This document shows, in pieces, positions 17,876-27,777 of a stretch of DNA of 64,000 nucleotides; the stretch's first letter is position 1, and each line of letters opens with the position of its first letter. Made by a program: the position numbers and the translations under genes. This DNA is from Neptuniibacter halophilus. GTDB taxonomy: Bacteria; Pseudomonadota; Gammaproteobacteria; Pseudomonadales; Balneatricaceae. The notes beneath the pieces were generated by a model. The model ran no database searches and had not been told where the DNA came from. It worked only from the letters and a program-made list of their open reading frames with translations. The stretch is from NCBI RefSeq assembly GCF_030295765.1, contig NZ_AP027292.1, positions 2,046,001-2,110,000 of the forward strand. The letters are read 5' to 3'.

Positions 17876-19072
17876 TTAGAGGCCGGCTGCAGCGCGCAGT
17901 TCGTCAGCTTTATCAGTACGCTCCCAGGTGAACGCAGTAAAGGTTTCACCCTTGTACTCCATCTCAAACGGGTTGCGACCGAAGTGACCGTAGGCCGCAG
18001 TTGGCTGGTACATCGGGTGCAGCAGGTCGAGCATTTTGGTGATCGCGTAAGGACGCAGATCGAAGTGCTCGCCAACCAGCTGGATAATTTTTTCATCGGA
18101 GATTTTGCCGGTACCGAAGGTGTTGATCGATACCGAGGTCGGCTGAGCGACACCAATCGCGTAAGAAACCTGAATCTCGCAACGGTCAGCAAGGCCTGCC
18201 GCAACGATGTTTTTCGCCACGTAACGACCTGCGTATGCTGCGGAACGGTCTACTTTGGACGGATCCTTACCGGAGAACGCGCCACCACCGTGACGAGCCA
18301 TGCCGCCGTAGGTGTCTACGATGATCTTACGACCGGTCAGACCACAGTCGCCGACAGGCCCACCGATCACGAAGTTGCCGGTCGGGTTGATGTGGAACTG
18401 AGTGTCTTTGGTGATCCACTCCGCCGGAATGACGTGCTTAACGATCAGCTCCATCACCGCTTCACGCAGATCTGCCTGAGAGACGTCCGGGTTGTGCTGG
18501 GTGGACAGTACCAGTGCATCTACAGCAACCGGCTTGCCGTTTTCATAACGGAAGGTCAGCTGTGATTTTGCATCCGGGCGCAGCCATGGCAGCAGGCCGG
18601 ATTTACGTGCTTCAGCCTGACGCTCAACCAGACGGTGAGAGTAGGTGATAGGCGCAGGCATCAGAACATCGGTTTCGTTGGATGCGTAACCGAACATCAG
18701 ACCCTGGTCGCCGGCACCCTGATCTTCAGGCTTGGAGCGGTCAACGCCCTGAGCGATATCGATAGACTGTTTACCGATGATGTTGATCACACCACAGGTA
18801 TCCCCGTCGTAACCCACATCAGAAGAGGTGTAGCCGATGTCGCAGATCACCTTACGAACCAGATCTTCCAGATCGACCCACGCGGAAGTAGAGATTTCGC
18901 CGGAAACCACTGCTACACCCGTTTTTACCATGGTTTCACAGGCAACGCGGGCGTATTTGTCTTCAGCGATGATGGCGTCCAGAACTGCATCAGAGATCTG
19001 GTCGGCGATCTTATCCGGGTGACCCTCGGAAACCGATTCAGAAGTAAATAAGCTGTATTCGCTCATTGTCAT
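17876..19072 (-). CDS. metK: S-adenosylmethionine synthase
   Basis: Makes S-adenosylmethionine from methionine and ATP. It shows [21 protein letters not shown] (ATP and Mg binding), [31 protein letters not shown] and ends [18 protein letters not shown]. At 398 residues with the ATG at 19072, AAAGG lies 5 bases upstream. An ATG two codons later (19066) gives the MSEYSLF start seen in relatives and cannot be excluded. It diverges from tkt. Confidence 0.98.
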   Translation of the reverse strand: MTMSEYSLFTSESVSEGHPDKIADQISDAVLDAIIAEDKYARVACETMVKTGVAVVSGEISTSAWVDLEDLVRKVICDIGYTSSDVGYDGDTCGVINIIGKQSIDIAQGVDRSKPEDQGAGDQGLMFGYASNETDVLMPAPITYSHRLVERQAEARKSGLLPWLRPDAKSQLTFRYENGKPVAVDALVLSTQHNPDVSQADLREAVMELIVKHVIPAEWITKDTQFHINPTGNFVIGGPVGDCGLTGRKIIVDTYGGMARHGGGAFSGKDPSKVDRSAAYAGRYVAKNIVAAGLADRCEIQVSYAIGVAQPTSVSINTFGTGKISDEKIIQLVGEHFDLRPYAITKMLDLLHPMYQPTAAYGHFGRNPFEMEYKGETFTAFTWERTDKADELRAAAGL

Positions 19073-19366
19073 TAATACCTTTCAATAGATGATCCAAAGA
19101 GGCTGGAACAAGGCGCCTGAAACACTGAAAGTCTAGCAGGCGACAATCCGTCTGGATAAATAAGCGCGTATTGTACGCGTGGGCAGCTAAAAATATATAG
19201 GATTGAGGCCCCGCCAAGATGAGAATTATCACTTTTTGAATGAAAAACGCTCATTTTTGCCCGGAAAAGGCAAAACTTATTTGAAGCGAATGGCTATCTG
19301 CGAGAAAATTGCGCCCAATTTTTTCCTGAACCTTCTATTTGGGCGAGCCGCCCAGGAGCTGAGTTA
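19073..19366. other. 294-base metK-tkt divergent control region
   Basis: No open gene or RNA gene is recognisable. It must hold the promoters of both genes. AT-rich blocks lie around 19185-19200 and 19220-19320. I looked for a SAM riboswitch fold on the metK side and found no convincing core. AGATGAGAATTATCA at about 19218-19232 resembles a Fur-site half plus a degenerate half. AGGAG for tkt is at 19351-19356. Confidence 0.4.
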
Positions 19367-21361
19367 ATGTCCTCTCGCAGAGAACTTGCCAACGCGATTC
19401 GCGCGCTGAGCATGGATGCCGTACAGAAAGCAAAATCTGGTCACCCGGGTGCCCCAATGGGTATGGCGGATATCGCCGAAGTGCTGTGGAATGATTTCAT
19501 GAAGCACAACCCGCAAAACCCGCAGTGGTTCGACCGTGACCGGTTTGTCCTCTCTAACGGACATGGCTCTATGTTGATCTACAGCCTGCTCCACCTGACC
19601 GGTTACGATGTGTCCATCGACGACCTGAAAAACTTCCGTCAGTTGCACTCCAAAACGGCAGGTCACCCGGAATACGGTTACTGCCCGGGTGTAGAAACCA
19701 CAACCGGTCCACTGGGTCAGGGTATCACCAATGCGGTAGGTTTTGCGGTAGCCGAGAAAGTACTGGCTGCGCAGTTCAACCGTGAAGGTCACGAGATTAT
19801 CGATCACAACACCTATGCGTTCCTCGGCGATGGCTGCATGATGGAAGGTATCTCCCACGAAGCCTGCTCTCTGGCGGGTACTCTGGGTCTGGGTAAACTG
19901 ATCGCGTTCTGGGATGACAACGGCATCTCCATCGACGGTGAAGTAGAAGGCTGGTACACCGACGATAACGTTAAACGTTTCGAAGCCTACGGCTGGCAGG
20001 TTATCCCGGCAGTAGACGGACACGATGCGGATCAGATCCGTGCAGCCATTGAACAGGCTCAGGCGAACACTGAACAGCCGACCCTGATCTGCTGCAAAAC
20101 CGTCATCGGTTTCGGTTCGCCTAATAAAGAAGGTAAAGAGGACTGTCACGGTGCACCTCTGGGCGATGATGAGATCGCACTGACCCGTGAACGTCTGGGC
20201 TGGACTCATCCTGCATTCGAAATCCCTGCGGATATCGCTGAAGACTGGAATGCTCAGGAAGCTGGCACTCACGCTGAAAACGAGTGGAACGAACGTTTCG
20301 CTGCGTACCGTGCTGAGTTCCCTGAACTGGCTGATGAGCTGCTGCGTCGTATCTCTGGTGAGCTGCCGGCAGACTTCTCCGACAAAGCCGATGCATACAT
20401 TGCTCAGATCGCTGATAAAGGCGAAACCATCGCCTCCCGTAAAGCGTCCCAGAATGCACTCAACGCATACGGCCCTATGCTGCCTGAACTGCTGGGCGGT
20501 TCGGCTGACCTGGCCGGTTCGAACCTGACCCTGTGGTCTGGTTGTAAAGGTGTTGAGAGAAACGATGCCAACGGTAACTACCTGTTCTACGGTGTTCGTG
20601 AATTCGGTATGTCCGCAATCATGAACGGTATCGCCCTGCACGGCGGTTTCATCCCTTACGGCGCAACCTTCCTGGTATTTATGGAATACGCCCGCAATGC
20701 GGTACGTATGGCGGCGCTGATGAAGCAGCGTGCAATCCACGTGTACACCCATGACTCCATTGGTCTGGGTGAAGATGGTCCGACACACCAGCCGATCGAA
20801 CAGATCTCTAACCTGCGTCACACCCCGAACATGAGCTGCTGGCGTCCGTGTGATGCGGTTGAATCCGCTGTTGCCTGGAAAGCGGCGCTTGAGCGTGTGG
20901 ATGGGCCTACGGCGATGATCTTCTCCCGTCAGAACCTGCCACACCAGCAGCGTGATGCTGAACAGCTTGCGAATATCGCTAAGGGTGGTTACATCCTGCG
21001 TGATACAGACGGTCAGCCAGATGCGATTCTGATTGCTACCGGTTCTGAAGTCGGCCTGGCGATGGATGCGGCGGAAGCTCTGGCAGCCGATGGCGTGAAA
21101 GCCCGTGTCGTTTCCATGCCGGAAACTGCGCTGTTCGACAAGCAGTCTGCTGAATACCGCGAATCTGTACTGCCAGCAGCGGTAACCGCGCGTGTTGCTG
21201 TTGAAGCGGCTCAGGCTGACTTCTGGTACAAATATGTTGGCCTGAACGGCGCGATCGTTGGTATGCGTACCTTCGGTGAGTCGGCTCCGGCGGGCGACCT
21301 GTTCAAACACTTCGGCTTTACAACTGAGAACGTTGTTGAGACTGTGAAGTCTGTTCTCTGA
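19367..21361 (+). CDS. tkt: Transketolase
   Basis: Thiamine-diphosphate enzyme that moves two-carbon units in the pentose phosphate pathway. It shows [18 protein letters not shown], the GDG cofactor motif ([21 protein letters not shown]), [20 protein letters not shown] and [19 protein letters not shown]. At 664 residues it is full length. AGGAG is 9 bases before the ATG. A strong terminator follows, then epd; erythrose-4-phosphate made here is the substrate of Epd. Confidence 0.98.
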   Translation: MSSRRELANAIRALSMDAVQKAKSGHPGAPMGMADIAEVLWNDFMKHNPQNPQWFDRDRFVLSNGHGSMLIYSLLHLTGYDVSIDDLKNFRQLHSKTAGHPEYGYCPGVETTTGPLGQGITNAVGFAVAEKVLAAQFNREGHEIIDHNTYAFLGDGCMMEGISHEACSLAGTLGLGKLIAFWDDNGISIDGEVEGWYTDDNVKRFEAYGWQVIPAVDGHDADQIRAAIEQAQANTEQPTLICCKTVIGFGSPNKEGKEDCHGAPLGDDEIALTRERLGWTHPAFEIPADIAEDWNAQEAGTHAENEWNERFAAYRAEFPELADELLRRISGELPADFSDKADAYIAQIADKGETIASRKASQNALNAYGPMLPELLGGSADLAGSNLTLWSGCKGVERNDANGNYLFYGVREFGMSAIMNGIALHGGFIPYGATFLVFMEYARNAVRMAALMKQRAIHVYTHDSIGLGEDGPTHQPIEQISNLRHTPNMSCWRPCDAVESAVAWKAALERVDGPTAMIFSRQNLPHQQRDAEQLANIAKGGYILRDTDGQPDAILIATGSEVGLAMDAAEALAADGVKARVVSMPETALFDKQSAEYRESVLPAAVTARVAVEAAQADFWYKYVGLNGAIVGMRTFGESAPAGDLFKHFGFTTENVVETVKSVL

Positions 21362-21374
21362 TTGAACGATCTGC

Positions 21375-21398
21375 AAAGACCCGGCTTGCCGGGTCTTT
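21375..21398 (+). terminator. Terminator after tkt
   Basis: AAAGACCCGGC (21375-21385) pairs with GCCGGGTCTTT (21388-21398), followed by TCTCTTTTTTT. A strong rho-independent terminator, so epd probably needs its own promoter or read-through. Confidence 0.88.
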
Positions 21399-21424
21399 CT
21401 CTTTTTTTCGGGTAGGGTTTCAGA

Positions 21425-22480
21425 TTGAGTTACCGCGTTGCGATCAACGGCTATGGCCGAATTGGCCAGTGTGTTCTGCGTGCCATCTATGAGAATGGTG
21501 TTCAGGACCTGTTTCAGGTGGTCGCGATTAATGAACTGTCTGATCTGGAAACCGTCACCTACCTGACCCGCTACGATACAACCCATGGCCGATTCCCGGT
21601 GCCGGTTGAGCATGATGGCAACCAGTTACTGGTGAACGGTGATCCGATCCGTATTCTCAGTGAATCGGATGCGGAAGATCTGCCCTGGGCCGCGCTGGGC
21701 ATCGACCTGCTGTTTGAGTGTTCCGGTTCCTTCAAGGCCCGCTCTCTGGCCGATCTGCATCTGCACAGTGGCGCACAGCGCCTGCTGTTTTCGCAACCCG
21801 CTACGGCGGAGGTGGATGCCACGATTGTTTATGGTCTGAACGAAGAGCTGTTGCGGCCTGAGCATCAGGTGGTTTCCGCCGCGTCCTGCACCACTAACTG
21901 TATCGTCCCGGTGCTGGATCTGCTGGACAGACGTCTGGGCATTGAAAATGGTGTCACCACGACGATCCACTCGGCGATGAATGACCAGCCGGTGATCGAT
22001 AGTTATCACCAGACCGATCTGCGTCTGACCCGCAGTGCAATGCAGTCGATCGTGCCGGTGGATACCGGACTGGATAAGGGGATCGACCGTCTGTTGCCGC
22101 ATCTGGAAGGCAAATTCCAGTGCCTGCATATGCGGGTGCCGACCATTAACGTCTCGTTGATGGATCTGTCGATTAATGTGCGTACCGAAACCTCCGTTGC
22201 CGAGGTGAACCAGATCTTGCAGCAGGCCTCACAGCAGGGGCCGTTAAAAGGACTATTGGGTTATACCGAAGAGCCGCATGCTTCAGTAGACTTCAACCGC
22301 GATTCCCGCTCCGCGGTGGTCGACGGAACCCAGACCAAAGTGTCTGAGGGGCGTCTGATTAAACTGGTTTGCTGGTTCGATAACGAGTGGGGTTTTGCCA
22401 ACCGGATGCTGGATGTGGCGAGTCACTGGCTGGCACTGAAGAGCGGGGAACAGCCGTCCCCGGCAGAAACGAATATCTGA
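21425..22480 (+). CDS. epd: D-erythrose-4-phosphate dehydrogenase
   Basis: NAD enzyme of the GAPDH family that makes 4-phosphoerythronate for pyridoxal phosphate synthesis. It has VAINGYGRIGQCVLRA, catalytic Cys155 in SAASCTTNCI and His182. The motif HSAMNDQPVIDSYH, where GAPDH has a TATQK-type segment, marks it as Epd rather than glycolytic Gap. At 351 residues it is slightly long. The start is TTG (21425), with AGGG 7 bases upstream and no better ATG. The epd-pgk-fba order matches E. coli. Confidence 0.9.
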   Translation: MSYRVAINGYGRIGQCVLRAIYENGVQDLFQVVAINELSDLETVTYLTRYDTTHGRFPVPVEHDGNQLLVNGDPIRILSESDAEDLPWAALGIDLLFECSGSFKARSLADLHLHSGAQRLLFSQPATAEVDATIVYGLNEELLRPEHQVVSAASCTTNCIVPVLDLLDRRLGIENGVTTTIHSAMNDQPVIDSYHQTDLRLTRSAMQSIVPVDTGLDKGIDRLLPHLEGKFQCLHMRVPTINVSLMDLSINVRTETSVAEVNQILQQASQQGPLKGLLGYTEEPHASVDFNRDSRSAVVDGTQTKVSEGRLIKLVCWFDNEWGFANRMLDVASHWLALKSGEQPSPAETNI

Positions 22481-22512
22481 TTTAATTTTTGAAATATAAG
22501 CAGGGCACGTCA

Positions 22513-23676
22513 ATGAGCGTACTGAAAATGAGTGAACTGGATCTGAGCGGAAAACGCGTTCTGATCCGTGAAGACCTGAACGTACCGGTAAAAAACGGTG
22601 CAGTGACTTCTGACGCACGTATCCGTGCGTCTCTGCCAACCATTGAGCTGGCGCTGAATGCCGGTGCCCGGGTGATGTTGATGTCTCACCTGGGACGTCC
22701 GACCGAAGGTGAGTACGACGAAGCGTTCTCCCTGCAGCCGGTTGCAGACCACCTGGGCAAACTGCTGGGCCGTGAAGTACCCCTGATCAAAGACTGGCTG
22801 GATGGCGGTTTTGACGTAGCCGAAGGCGAAGTGGTTCTGCTGGAAAATGTACGCTTTAACGTTGGCGAGAAAAAAGATAACGAAGCCCTGTCTCAGCAGA
22901 TGGCTGCACTGTGCGATGTTTACGTGATGGATGCATTCGGCACCGCTCACCGCGCTCAGGCTTCTACCCATGGCGTGGCTAAGTTTGCGCCGGTTGCCTG
23001 CGCAGGTCCTCTGCTGGCGGGTGAGCTGGATGCACTGGGTAAGGCGCTGGATAATCCGGCTCGCCCACTGGCTGCCATCGTGGGTGGTTCTAAAGTATCC
23101 ACTAAACTGGAAGTGCTGACTGCGCTGTCTGATCAGGTTGATCAGTTGATCGTGGGTGGCGGTATCGCTAACACGTTCCTTGCGGCTGCTGGCAAGCCGG
23201 TAGGCAAATCACTTTGTGAGCATGATCTGATTCCGGTTGCTCAGGATCTGATGGCGAAGGTAAACATCCCGATGCCGGTGGATGTTGTGGTGGCCAAAGA
23301 GTTTGCGGAAACGGCAGAAGCGACGGTTAAGTCTGTGGATGACGTGGCTGAAGACGACATGATTCTGGATATCGGCCCTCAGTCGGCACAGGCGCTGGCG
23401 GCGCTGCTGAAAGATGCGGGTACGATTATCTGGAATGGCCCGGTGGGCGTATTCGAATTTGATCAGTTCGGCGAGGGTACTAAAACCCTGTCGCTGGCGA
23501 TCGCTGATAATCAGGGCTTCTCTATTGCAGGTGGCGGTGACACGCTGGCGGCTGTGGATAAGTACGAGATTGCAGATAAGGTTTCCTACATCTCTACCGG
23601 TGGTGGTGCCTTCCTGGAATTCGTTGAAGGTAAAGTGCTGCCGGCGGTTGCCGCACTGGAAGCGAAAAGCGCCTGA
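22513..23676 (+). CDS. pgk: Phosphoglycerate kinase
   Basis: Glycolytic kinase between 1,3-bisphosphoglycerate and ATP. It shows [53 protein letters not shown] and the nucleotide site NGPVGVFEF then GGGDTLAAV. The ATG at 22513 has CAGGG 8 bases upstream and gives 387 residues, the usual size; an in-frame TTG 24 bases earlier is unlikely. The gap to epd is 32 bases. Confidence 0.97.
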   Translation: MSVLKMSELDLSGKRVLIREDLNVPVKNGAVTSDARIRASLPTIELALNAGARVMLMSHLGRPTEGEYDEAFSLQPVADHLGKLLGREVPLIKDWLDGGFDVAEGEVVLLENVRFNVGEKKDNEALSQQMAALCDVYVMDAFGTAHRAQASTHGVAKFAPVACAGPLLAGELDALGKALDNPARPLAAIVGGSKVSTKLEVLTALSDQVDQLIVGGGIANTFLAAAGKPVGKSLCEHDLIPVAQDLMAKVNIPMPVDVVVAKEFAETAEATVKSVDDVAEDDMILDIGPQSAQALAALLKDAGTIIWNGPVGVFEFDQFGEGTKTLSLAIADNQGFSIAGGGDTLAAVDKYEIADKVSYISTGGGAFLEFVEGKVLPAVAALEAKSA

Positions 23677-23683
23677 TAAAGCG

Positions 23684-23742
23684 GCCCGGCGACAACGCCG
23701 GGCTCTGAATATGAGTGGATGGGTGGTAAACTCTGCCCATCC
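23684..23742 (+). other. Two hairpins in the pgk-fba gap
   Basis: GCCCGGCG (23684-23691) pairs with CGCCGGGC (23696-23703) around ACAA, and GGATGGG (23717-23723) pairs with CCCATCC (23736-23742). Neither has a T-tract. They may mark an mRNA processing or partial termination site that sets different pgk and fba levels; this is inferred. Confidence 0.55.
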
Positions 23743-23783
23743 CTGCCTGTTGGCAAAGTTAACGAACATTTAAAGGTGACAAA

Positions 23784-24848
23784 ATGGCTCTGATTTCCAT
23801 GCGTCAGCTGCTGGATCACGCTGCAGAATTTGGCTACGGCATTCCGGCATTTAACGTGAACAACGTGGAACAGATGCGCGCGATTATGGAAGCGGCATCG
23901 AAAACCAACTCTCCGGTGATTGTTCAGGCATCTGCGGGTGCGCGCAAGTACGCGGGTTCCAACTTCCTGCGTCACATGATCGAAGCGGCAATTGCTGAAT
24001 TCCCGCACATTCCGGTATGTATGCATCAGGACCACGGTACCTCACCGGCGGTTTGTCAGCGCTCTATTGCGATGGGTTTCTCCTCGGTAATGATGGATGG
24101 CTCGCTGATGGATGACGGCAAAACCCCGTCCAGCTACGAATACAACGTCGACGTAACCCGTCGTACCGTTGAGATGGCTCACGCCTGCGGTGTATCCGTT
24201 GAGGGTGAGCTGGGCTGCCTGGGTTCGCTGGAAACCGGTCAGGCGGGTGAAGAAGATGGTATCGGTGCAGACTGCACTCTGTCCCACGACCAGATGCTGA
24301 CCGATCCGGACGAAGCGGCTGACTTTGTTTCCAAAACCGGTGTTGATGCGCTGGCAATTGCCTGCGGTACGTCACACGGTGCATACAAGTTTACCCGTCC
24401 ACCGACTGGCGACATTCTGGCGATCGACCGTATTAAAGCGATCCACGAACGTATCCCGGATACTCATCTGGTTATGCACGGCTCCTCTTCTGTGCCTCAG
24501 GAGTGGCTGGCAGTGATCAACCAGTTCGGTGGTGAGATTCCGGAGACTTACGGTGTGCCGGTTGAGCAGATCGTTGAAGGTATCAAGTACGGTGTGCGCA
24601 AAGTGAACATCGACACCGACCTGCGTCTGGCTTCTACCGGTGCGATCCGCCGCTTCCTGGCCGAAAACCCGGCTGAGTTCGATCCGCGTAAATACCTGAA
24701 GAAATCGATGGATGCGATGACCGAGATCTGTATCGCCCGCTATGAAGCGTTTGGTACAGCAGGTAACGCCAGCAAACTGACAGCGATCTCGCTGGAAGAT
24801 ATGGCTGATCAGTACGAGTCCGGTGCTCTGGATCCGAAAATCGCCTGA
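23784..24848 (+). CDS. fba: Fructose-bisphosphate aldolase, class II (Calvin-cycle subtype)
   Basis: Zinc aldolase splitting fructose-1,6-bisphosphate. Start [27 protein letters not shown] is characteristic. The zinc region is [11 protein letters not shown]; then [35 protein letters not shown] and [12 protein letters not shown]. At 354 residues it is of the CbbA-type subgroup, found in many non-autotrophs too; no RuBisCO or phosphoribulokinase gene is in the window. AAAGG precedes the ATG. It ends the tkt-epd-pgk-fba cluster. Confidence 0.96.
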   Translation: MALISMRQLLDHAAEFGYGIPAFNVNNVEQMRAIMEAASKTNSPVIVQASAGARKYAGSNFLRHMIEAAIAEFPHIPVCMHQDHGTSPAVCQRSIAMGFSSVMMDGSLMDDGKTPSSYEYNVDVTRRTVEMAHACGVSVEGELGCLGSLETGQAGEEDGIGADCTLSHDQMLTDPDEAADFVSKTGVDALAIACGTSHGAYKFTRPPTGDILAIDRIKAIHERIPDTHLVMHGSSSVPQEWLAVINQFGGEIPETYGVPVEQIVEGIKYGVRKVNIDTDLRLASTGAIRRFLAENPAEFDPRKYLKKSMDAMTEICIARYEAFGTAGNASKLTAISLEDMADQYESGALDPKIA

Positions 24849-24867
24849 GCTGCTGAAGATTGATGAT

Positions 24868-24892
24868 AAAAACCGCCTTTATGGCGGTTTTT
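24868..24892 (+). terminator. Terminator after fba
   Basis: AAAAACCGCC (24868-24877) pairs with GGCGGTTTTT (24883-24892), loop TTTAT, with further T residues. A strong terminator that ends the glycolytic cluster before the hydrogenase genes. Confidence 0.92.
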
Positions 24893-24901
24893 TTTCGTCT
24901 G

Positions 24902-25037
24902 TTTTCCACCGCTTATGCCGTTGTGGATGAAATGGGCTGACTATACTGAAGCTTTATATTTCGGTTCCTGTTTTATTGATCATCGGCATTGGTTTATCCA
25001 CGGGGCCGGTTTACTCTGGGTTGAGGGTTTGTCCACA
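24902..25037 (+). promoter_or_regulatory. Hydrogenase leader with a cluster of DnaA-box-like sites
   Basis: Four sequences resemble the DnaA box TTATNCACA. TTTTCCACC (24902-24910) has two mismatches. TCATCCACA (minus strand, 24930-24922), TTATCCACG (24994-25002) and TTGTCCACA (25029-25037) have one each. They lie in the 200-base gap before hydB, the last 13 bases before its start. A TATACT -10-like hexamer is at 24942-24947 with no good -35. Whether DnaA binds here is not known. Confidence 0.4.
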
Positions 25038-25049
25038 AAAGGATTGGTG

Positions 25050-26153
25050 ATGAGTCATACAGCACCTGCTTTTCTTGCGCGTGAAGATCTGAACCGGCTG
25101 CTGCAGTTATTGCAGGGGCAGGGCTACCGTCTTTGTGGCCCGCAGGTCCGTGACGGCACCATTGTTTATGACCACCTCGCTGACACTGCCGCTTTACCCC
25201 GGGGCTGGCGTGATACTCAACAGCCCGGTCACTATCGTCTGCAACAGCACGACTCCCCGCGTTATTTTGACTGGGCCAATGGGCCACAGGCGATCAAACC
25301 CCTGACCTTCCCCGCCCGTGAGGTGCTTTGGGAGGCGCGCCGCAGAGAAAGCGGTGAGCTGGAATTTATTGTCCCGGATCAGGCGCTGGAAAAGGTTGCG
25401 GTTATCGGTGTAAAAGCCTGTGATCTGGCTGCGCTGGCATTGCAGGATCAACACTTCTTACAGGCTGAATATCAGGATCCGGGCTATCTGGCGCGGCGCA
25501 AAGGGCTGTTTCTGGTCGGGGTTAACTGCAGCCGTGCAGCGGCGACCTGTTTTTGCGTTTCCACCGGCGATGGCCCGGCAATAGAGCAGGGCTATGATCT
25601 GCTTCTGGATGAGCTGGAGGAGGGGTTCCTGATCCGTTCGGGTTCAGACTCCGGTGCCGTGCTGCTGGCAGAGTTGCCATTAGAGGCAGCGCTGCCCGGG
25701 CAGATCGACGCAGCGGAACAGCAGGTGCAACAGGTTGCCCGATCTCAGCAGCGTCGCTTGATGCCTGTGTCGCCCGGCAGCTTGATGCAGCAACGCCAGC
25801 ATCCGCAGTGGGACGATGTGGCAGATCGTTGTCTGGCCTGTGGTAACTGCACTCAGGTTTGCCCGACCTGTTTCTGCCATCACCAGCAGGACCTGCTGCA
25901 ACTGTCTGGCGAAGCGAGTGAGCATCAGCGTGAATGGGATAGCTGTTTCTCTGAATCCCATGGGCAGTTGGCGGGTTTTCAGGTGCGCAGCACCGTTAAG
26001 CAGCGCTATCAGCAGTGGATGACGCATAAACTGGACAGTTGGCAGGAGCAGTACGGCCGTTCTGGCTGTACCGGCTGCGGCCGCTGTATGAGTTGGTGCC
26101 CGGCAGCGATTGATTTTGTCGAAGAAGCCAACAAAATCACGGGGGATGGCTGA
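25050..26153 (+). CDS. hydB: Hydrogenase iron-sulfur subunit beta (HydB-like)
   Basis: 367 residues related to the beta subunit of group 3b [NiFe] (sulfhydrogenase type) hydrogenases and to sulfite reductase subunit A. Two [4Fe-4S] motifs are C261-C264-C267-C271 (CLACGNCTQVCP) and C340-C343-C346-C350 (CTGCGRCMSWCP). Extra Cys near 160-170 (VNCSRAAATCFCV) are usual in the family. It passes electrons between the small subunit and the flavin subunit. The ATG at 25050 has AGGA 8 bases upstream; the longer frame adds 45 residues of no family likeness. It overlaps hydG by one base. Confidence 0.88.
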   Translation: MSHTAPAFLAREDLNRLLQLLQGQGYRLCGPQVRDGTIVYDHLADTAALPRGWRDTQQPGHYRLQQHDSPRYFDWANGPQAIKPLTFPAREVLWEARRRESGELEFIVPDQALEKVAVIGVKACDLAALALQDQHFLQAEYQDPGYLARRKGLFLVGVNCSRAAATCFCVSTGDGPAIEQGYDLLLDELEEGFLIRSGSDSGAVLLAELPLEAALPGQIDAAEQQVQQVARSQQRRLMPVSPGSLMQQRQHPQWDDVADRCLACGNCTQVCPTCFCHHQQDLLQLSGEASEHQREWDSCFSESHGQLAGFQVRSTVKQRYQQWMTHKLDSWQEQYGRSGCTGCGRCMSWCPAAIDFVEEANKITGDG

Positions 26154-26989
26154 TGAACTCCCATGTTTTTGCGCCGATGCGTGCCACCGTACTGGACAAT
26201 ATCCGTGAGTCTGAGGGGATCTTTACGCTACGTCTGCAACTGAGTGATCCGCAGCACCGGGCCAGTTATCAGTTTATGCCGGGCCAGTTTAATATGCTCT
26301 ACCTCTACGGCGTGGGGGAAGTGCCGATCTCGATCGTATCCGATCCGCAGGATCCGGGAGTGATCGATCATACGATTCGCAGTGTGGGCCGGGTGACGCG
26401 CGGGTTGGCCAAACTGGAAGCCGGGGCAGAGGTCGGGCTGCGTGGCCCTTTCGGACAGGGCTGGCCGATGGCGCTGGCACGGAATAAAGACCTGCTGATC
26501 GTGACCGGTGGTCTGGGGTGTGCGCCGGTCGTGGCGGCGATCAATTTTGCTCTCAAGCGCAAAGCCTATTACGAAACGATCAATATTGTGCAGGGTGTTA
26601 AGCACAGTGATGACCTGATCTGGCGGCGGCAGTATGAGGCGTGGCAGGCGCTGGAGGGGGTTGAAGTATTTCTTGCGGCGGATCAGTCGGGGCCCGGCTG
26701 GCCGTTTCATACCGGCTTGATCACTGAGCTGCTGGGGCAGGTCACGGTGGATCTGAAAAATACGCTGGCGATGGTGTGCGGCCCCGAGGGGATGATGCAT
26801 GCGGTGGCGGAATCGTTGCTGCAGCAGGGGTTGTCAGCCTATTCGCTCTACCTGAGCATGGAGCGCAATATGCAGTGTGCAGTGGGCCATTGCGGGCATT
26901 GCCAGATGGGAGCGGATTTTATCTGTAAGGACGGTCCGGTGTTTGCGTACCCGGATATCCGTGACCGGTTGTTGCTGGCGGGAGTGTGA
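26153..26989 (+). CDS. hydG: Hydrogenase FAD/NAD(P)-binding subunit gamma (HydG-like)
   Basis: 278 residues of the ferredoxin-reductase family, the diaphorase part of group 3b hydrogenases. The FAD region has MPGQFNMLYLYGVGEVPISI. The NAD(P) region has LLIVTGGLGCAPVVAAI and VCGPEGMMHAVAESL. A [2Fe-2S] Cys cluster is near the C-terminus (MQCAVGHCGHCQMGADFICKDG). It exchanges electrons between NAD(P)H and the iron-sulfur subunits in the cytoplasm. It starts at ATGA overlapping hydB and ends 2 bases before hydD, so one operon. Confidence 0.88.
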   Translation: MNSHVFAPMRATVLDNIRESEGIFTLRLQLSDPQHRASYQFMPGQFNMLYLYGVGEVPISIVSDPQDPGVIDHTIRSVGRVTRGLAKLEAGAEVGLRGPFGQGWPMALARNKDLLIVTGGLGCAPVVAAINFALKRKAYYETINIVQGVKHSDDLIWRRQYEAWQALEGVEVFLAADQSGPGWPFHTGLITELLGQVTVDLKNTLAMVCGPEGMMHAVAESLLQQGLSAYSLYLSMERNMQCAVGHCGHCQMGADFICKDGPVFAYPDIRDRLLLAGV

Positions 26990-26991
26990 AG

Positions 26992-27777
26992 ATGGCTAAA
27001 CCTACTCTGGCGGTGCATAAATTCAGCTCTTGTGATGGTTGTCAGTTGGCGCTGTTGAATATGGGGCCTGATCTGCTGGCGCTGGCTGAACAGCTTGAGA
27101 TTAAGCACTTTGCTGAAGCCGGAATCGTTAATGAGTCTGCCCCTGTTGATATTGCGCTGGTGGAAGGGAGTGTGGTCACAGCGGCGGATGAAACACGGAT
27201 CAGAGAGGTGCGTGCCAACAGCCGATACCTGATCAGTATGGGAGCCTGTGCGACCTCGGGGGGGATTCAGGCGCTTAAAAATCTGGCGGAGGACCCTTCG
27301 GCCTGGGTCGGTCAGCTCTACCCGCAAACTGAGTTTATCGACTCTCTGGACCGCTCGCATGCGCTGAAGGCTTATGTCCGGGTCGATTTTGAACTCTGGG
27401 GCTGCCCGGTTAACAGCCGGCAGGTGGTCGCTGCGGCAGGACAGTTGCTGCAGGGAGTGAGCCCTGTGGATAACCGCGAAAAACTTTGTCTGGAGTGTAA
27501 GCGGGCAGGTCAGGTCTGTACGCTGGTCACCCGCGGTGAGCCCTGTATGGGGCCTGTGACCCGGGCGGGTTGCGGGGCGCTCTGTCCGGCCTTTGGTCGT
27601 GCCTGCTATGGTTGTTATGGCGAGGCTGAATTGAGCAACGGCGATGCATTGCAGCGCCGGCTGGAAGGGCTTGGGCTGGCACCAGAGCGAGCTGCAGCGC
27701 GGTTCCGGCTGATTCACCCGGATCAACAACAGCAAGATCCGCTTCAACTGTCGGGAGGTGACCATGACCCGGCGTAA
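26992..27777 (+). CDS. hydD: [NiFe] hydrogenase small subunit (HydD-like)
   Basis: Cytoplasmic small subunit, which wires electrons to the active site through iron-sulfur clusters. Proximal-cluster Cys are C14 and C17 (SSCDGCQLALLN), then SMGACATSGG and ELWGCPVNS. A Cys-rich C-terminal part (CLECKRAGQVC, GEPCMGPVTRAGCGALCP, ACYGCYGE) fits two more clusters. There is no Tat signal, consistent with a soluble enzyme. The ATG at 26992 has GGAG 8 bases upstream; the GTG two codons earlier lies too close to it. 261 residues; its end overlaps hydA by 14 bases. Confidence 0.9.
   Translation: MAKPTLAVHKFSSCDGCQLALLNMGPDLLALAEQLEIKHFAEAGIVNESAPVDIALVEGSVVTAADETRIREVRANSRYLISMGACATSGGIQALKNLAEDPSAWVGQLYPQTEFIDSLDRSHALKAYVRVDFELWGCPVNSRQVVAAAGQLLQGVSPVDNREKLCLECKRAGQVCTLVTRGEPCMGPVTRAGCGALCPAFGRACYGCYGEAELSNGDALQRRLEGLGLAPERAAARFRLIHPDQQQQDPLQLSGGDHDPA

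Noticed and set aside
19073..19366. Possible SAM riboswitch upstream of metK
   Set aside because: No four-way-junction or SAM-II-like core seen; only AT-rich promoter-like sequence.
19364..21613. 749-codon open frame on the minus strand opposite tkt and epd
   Set aside because: It mirrors the codon bias of transketolase, has no ribosome site or family likeness, and the plus-strand gene is complete.
24975..24992. FNR-type site (TTGAT half) in the hydrogenase leader
   Set aside because: The second half (GGCAT) does not match ATCAA.
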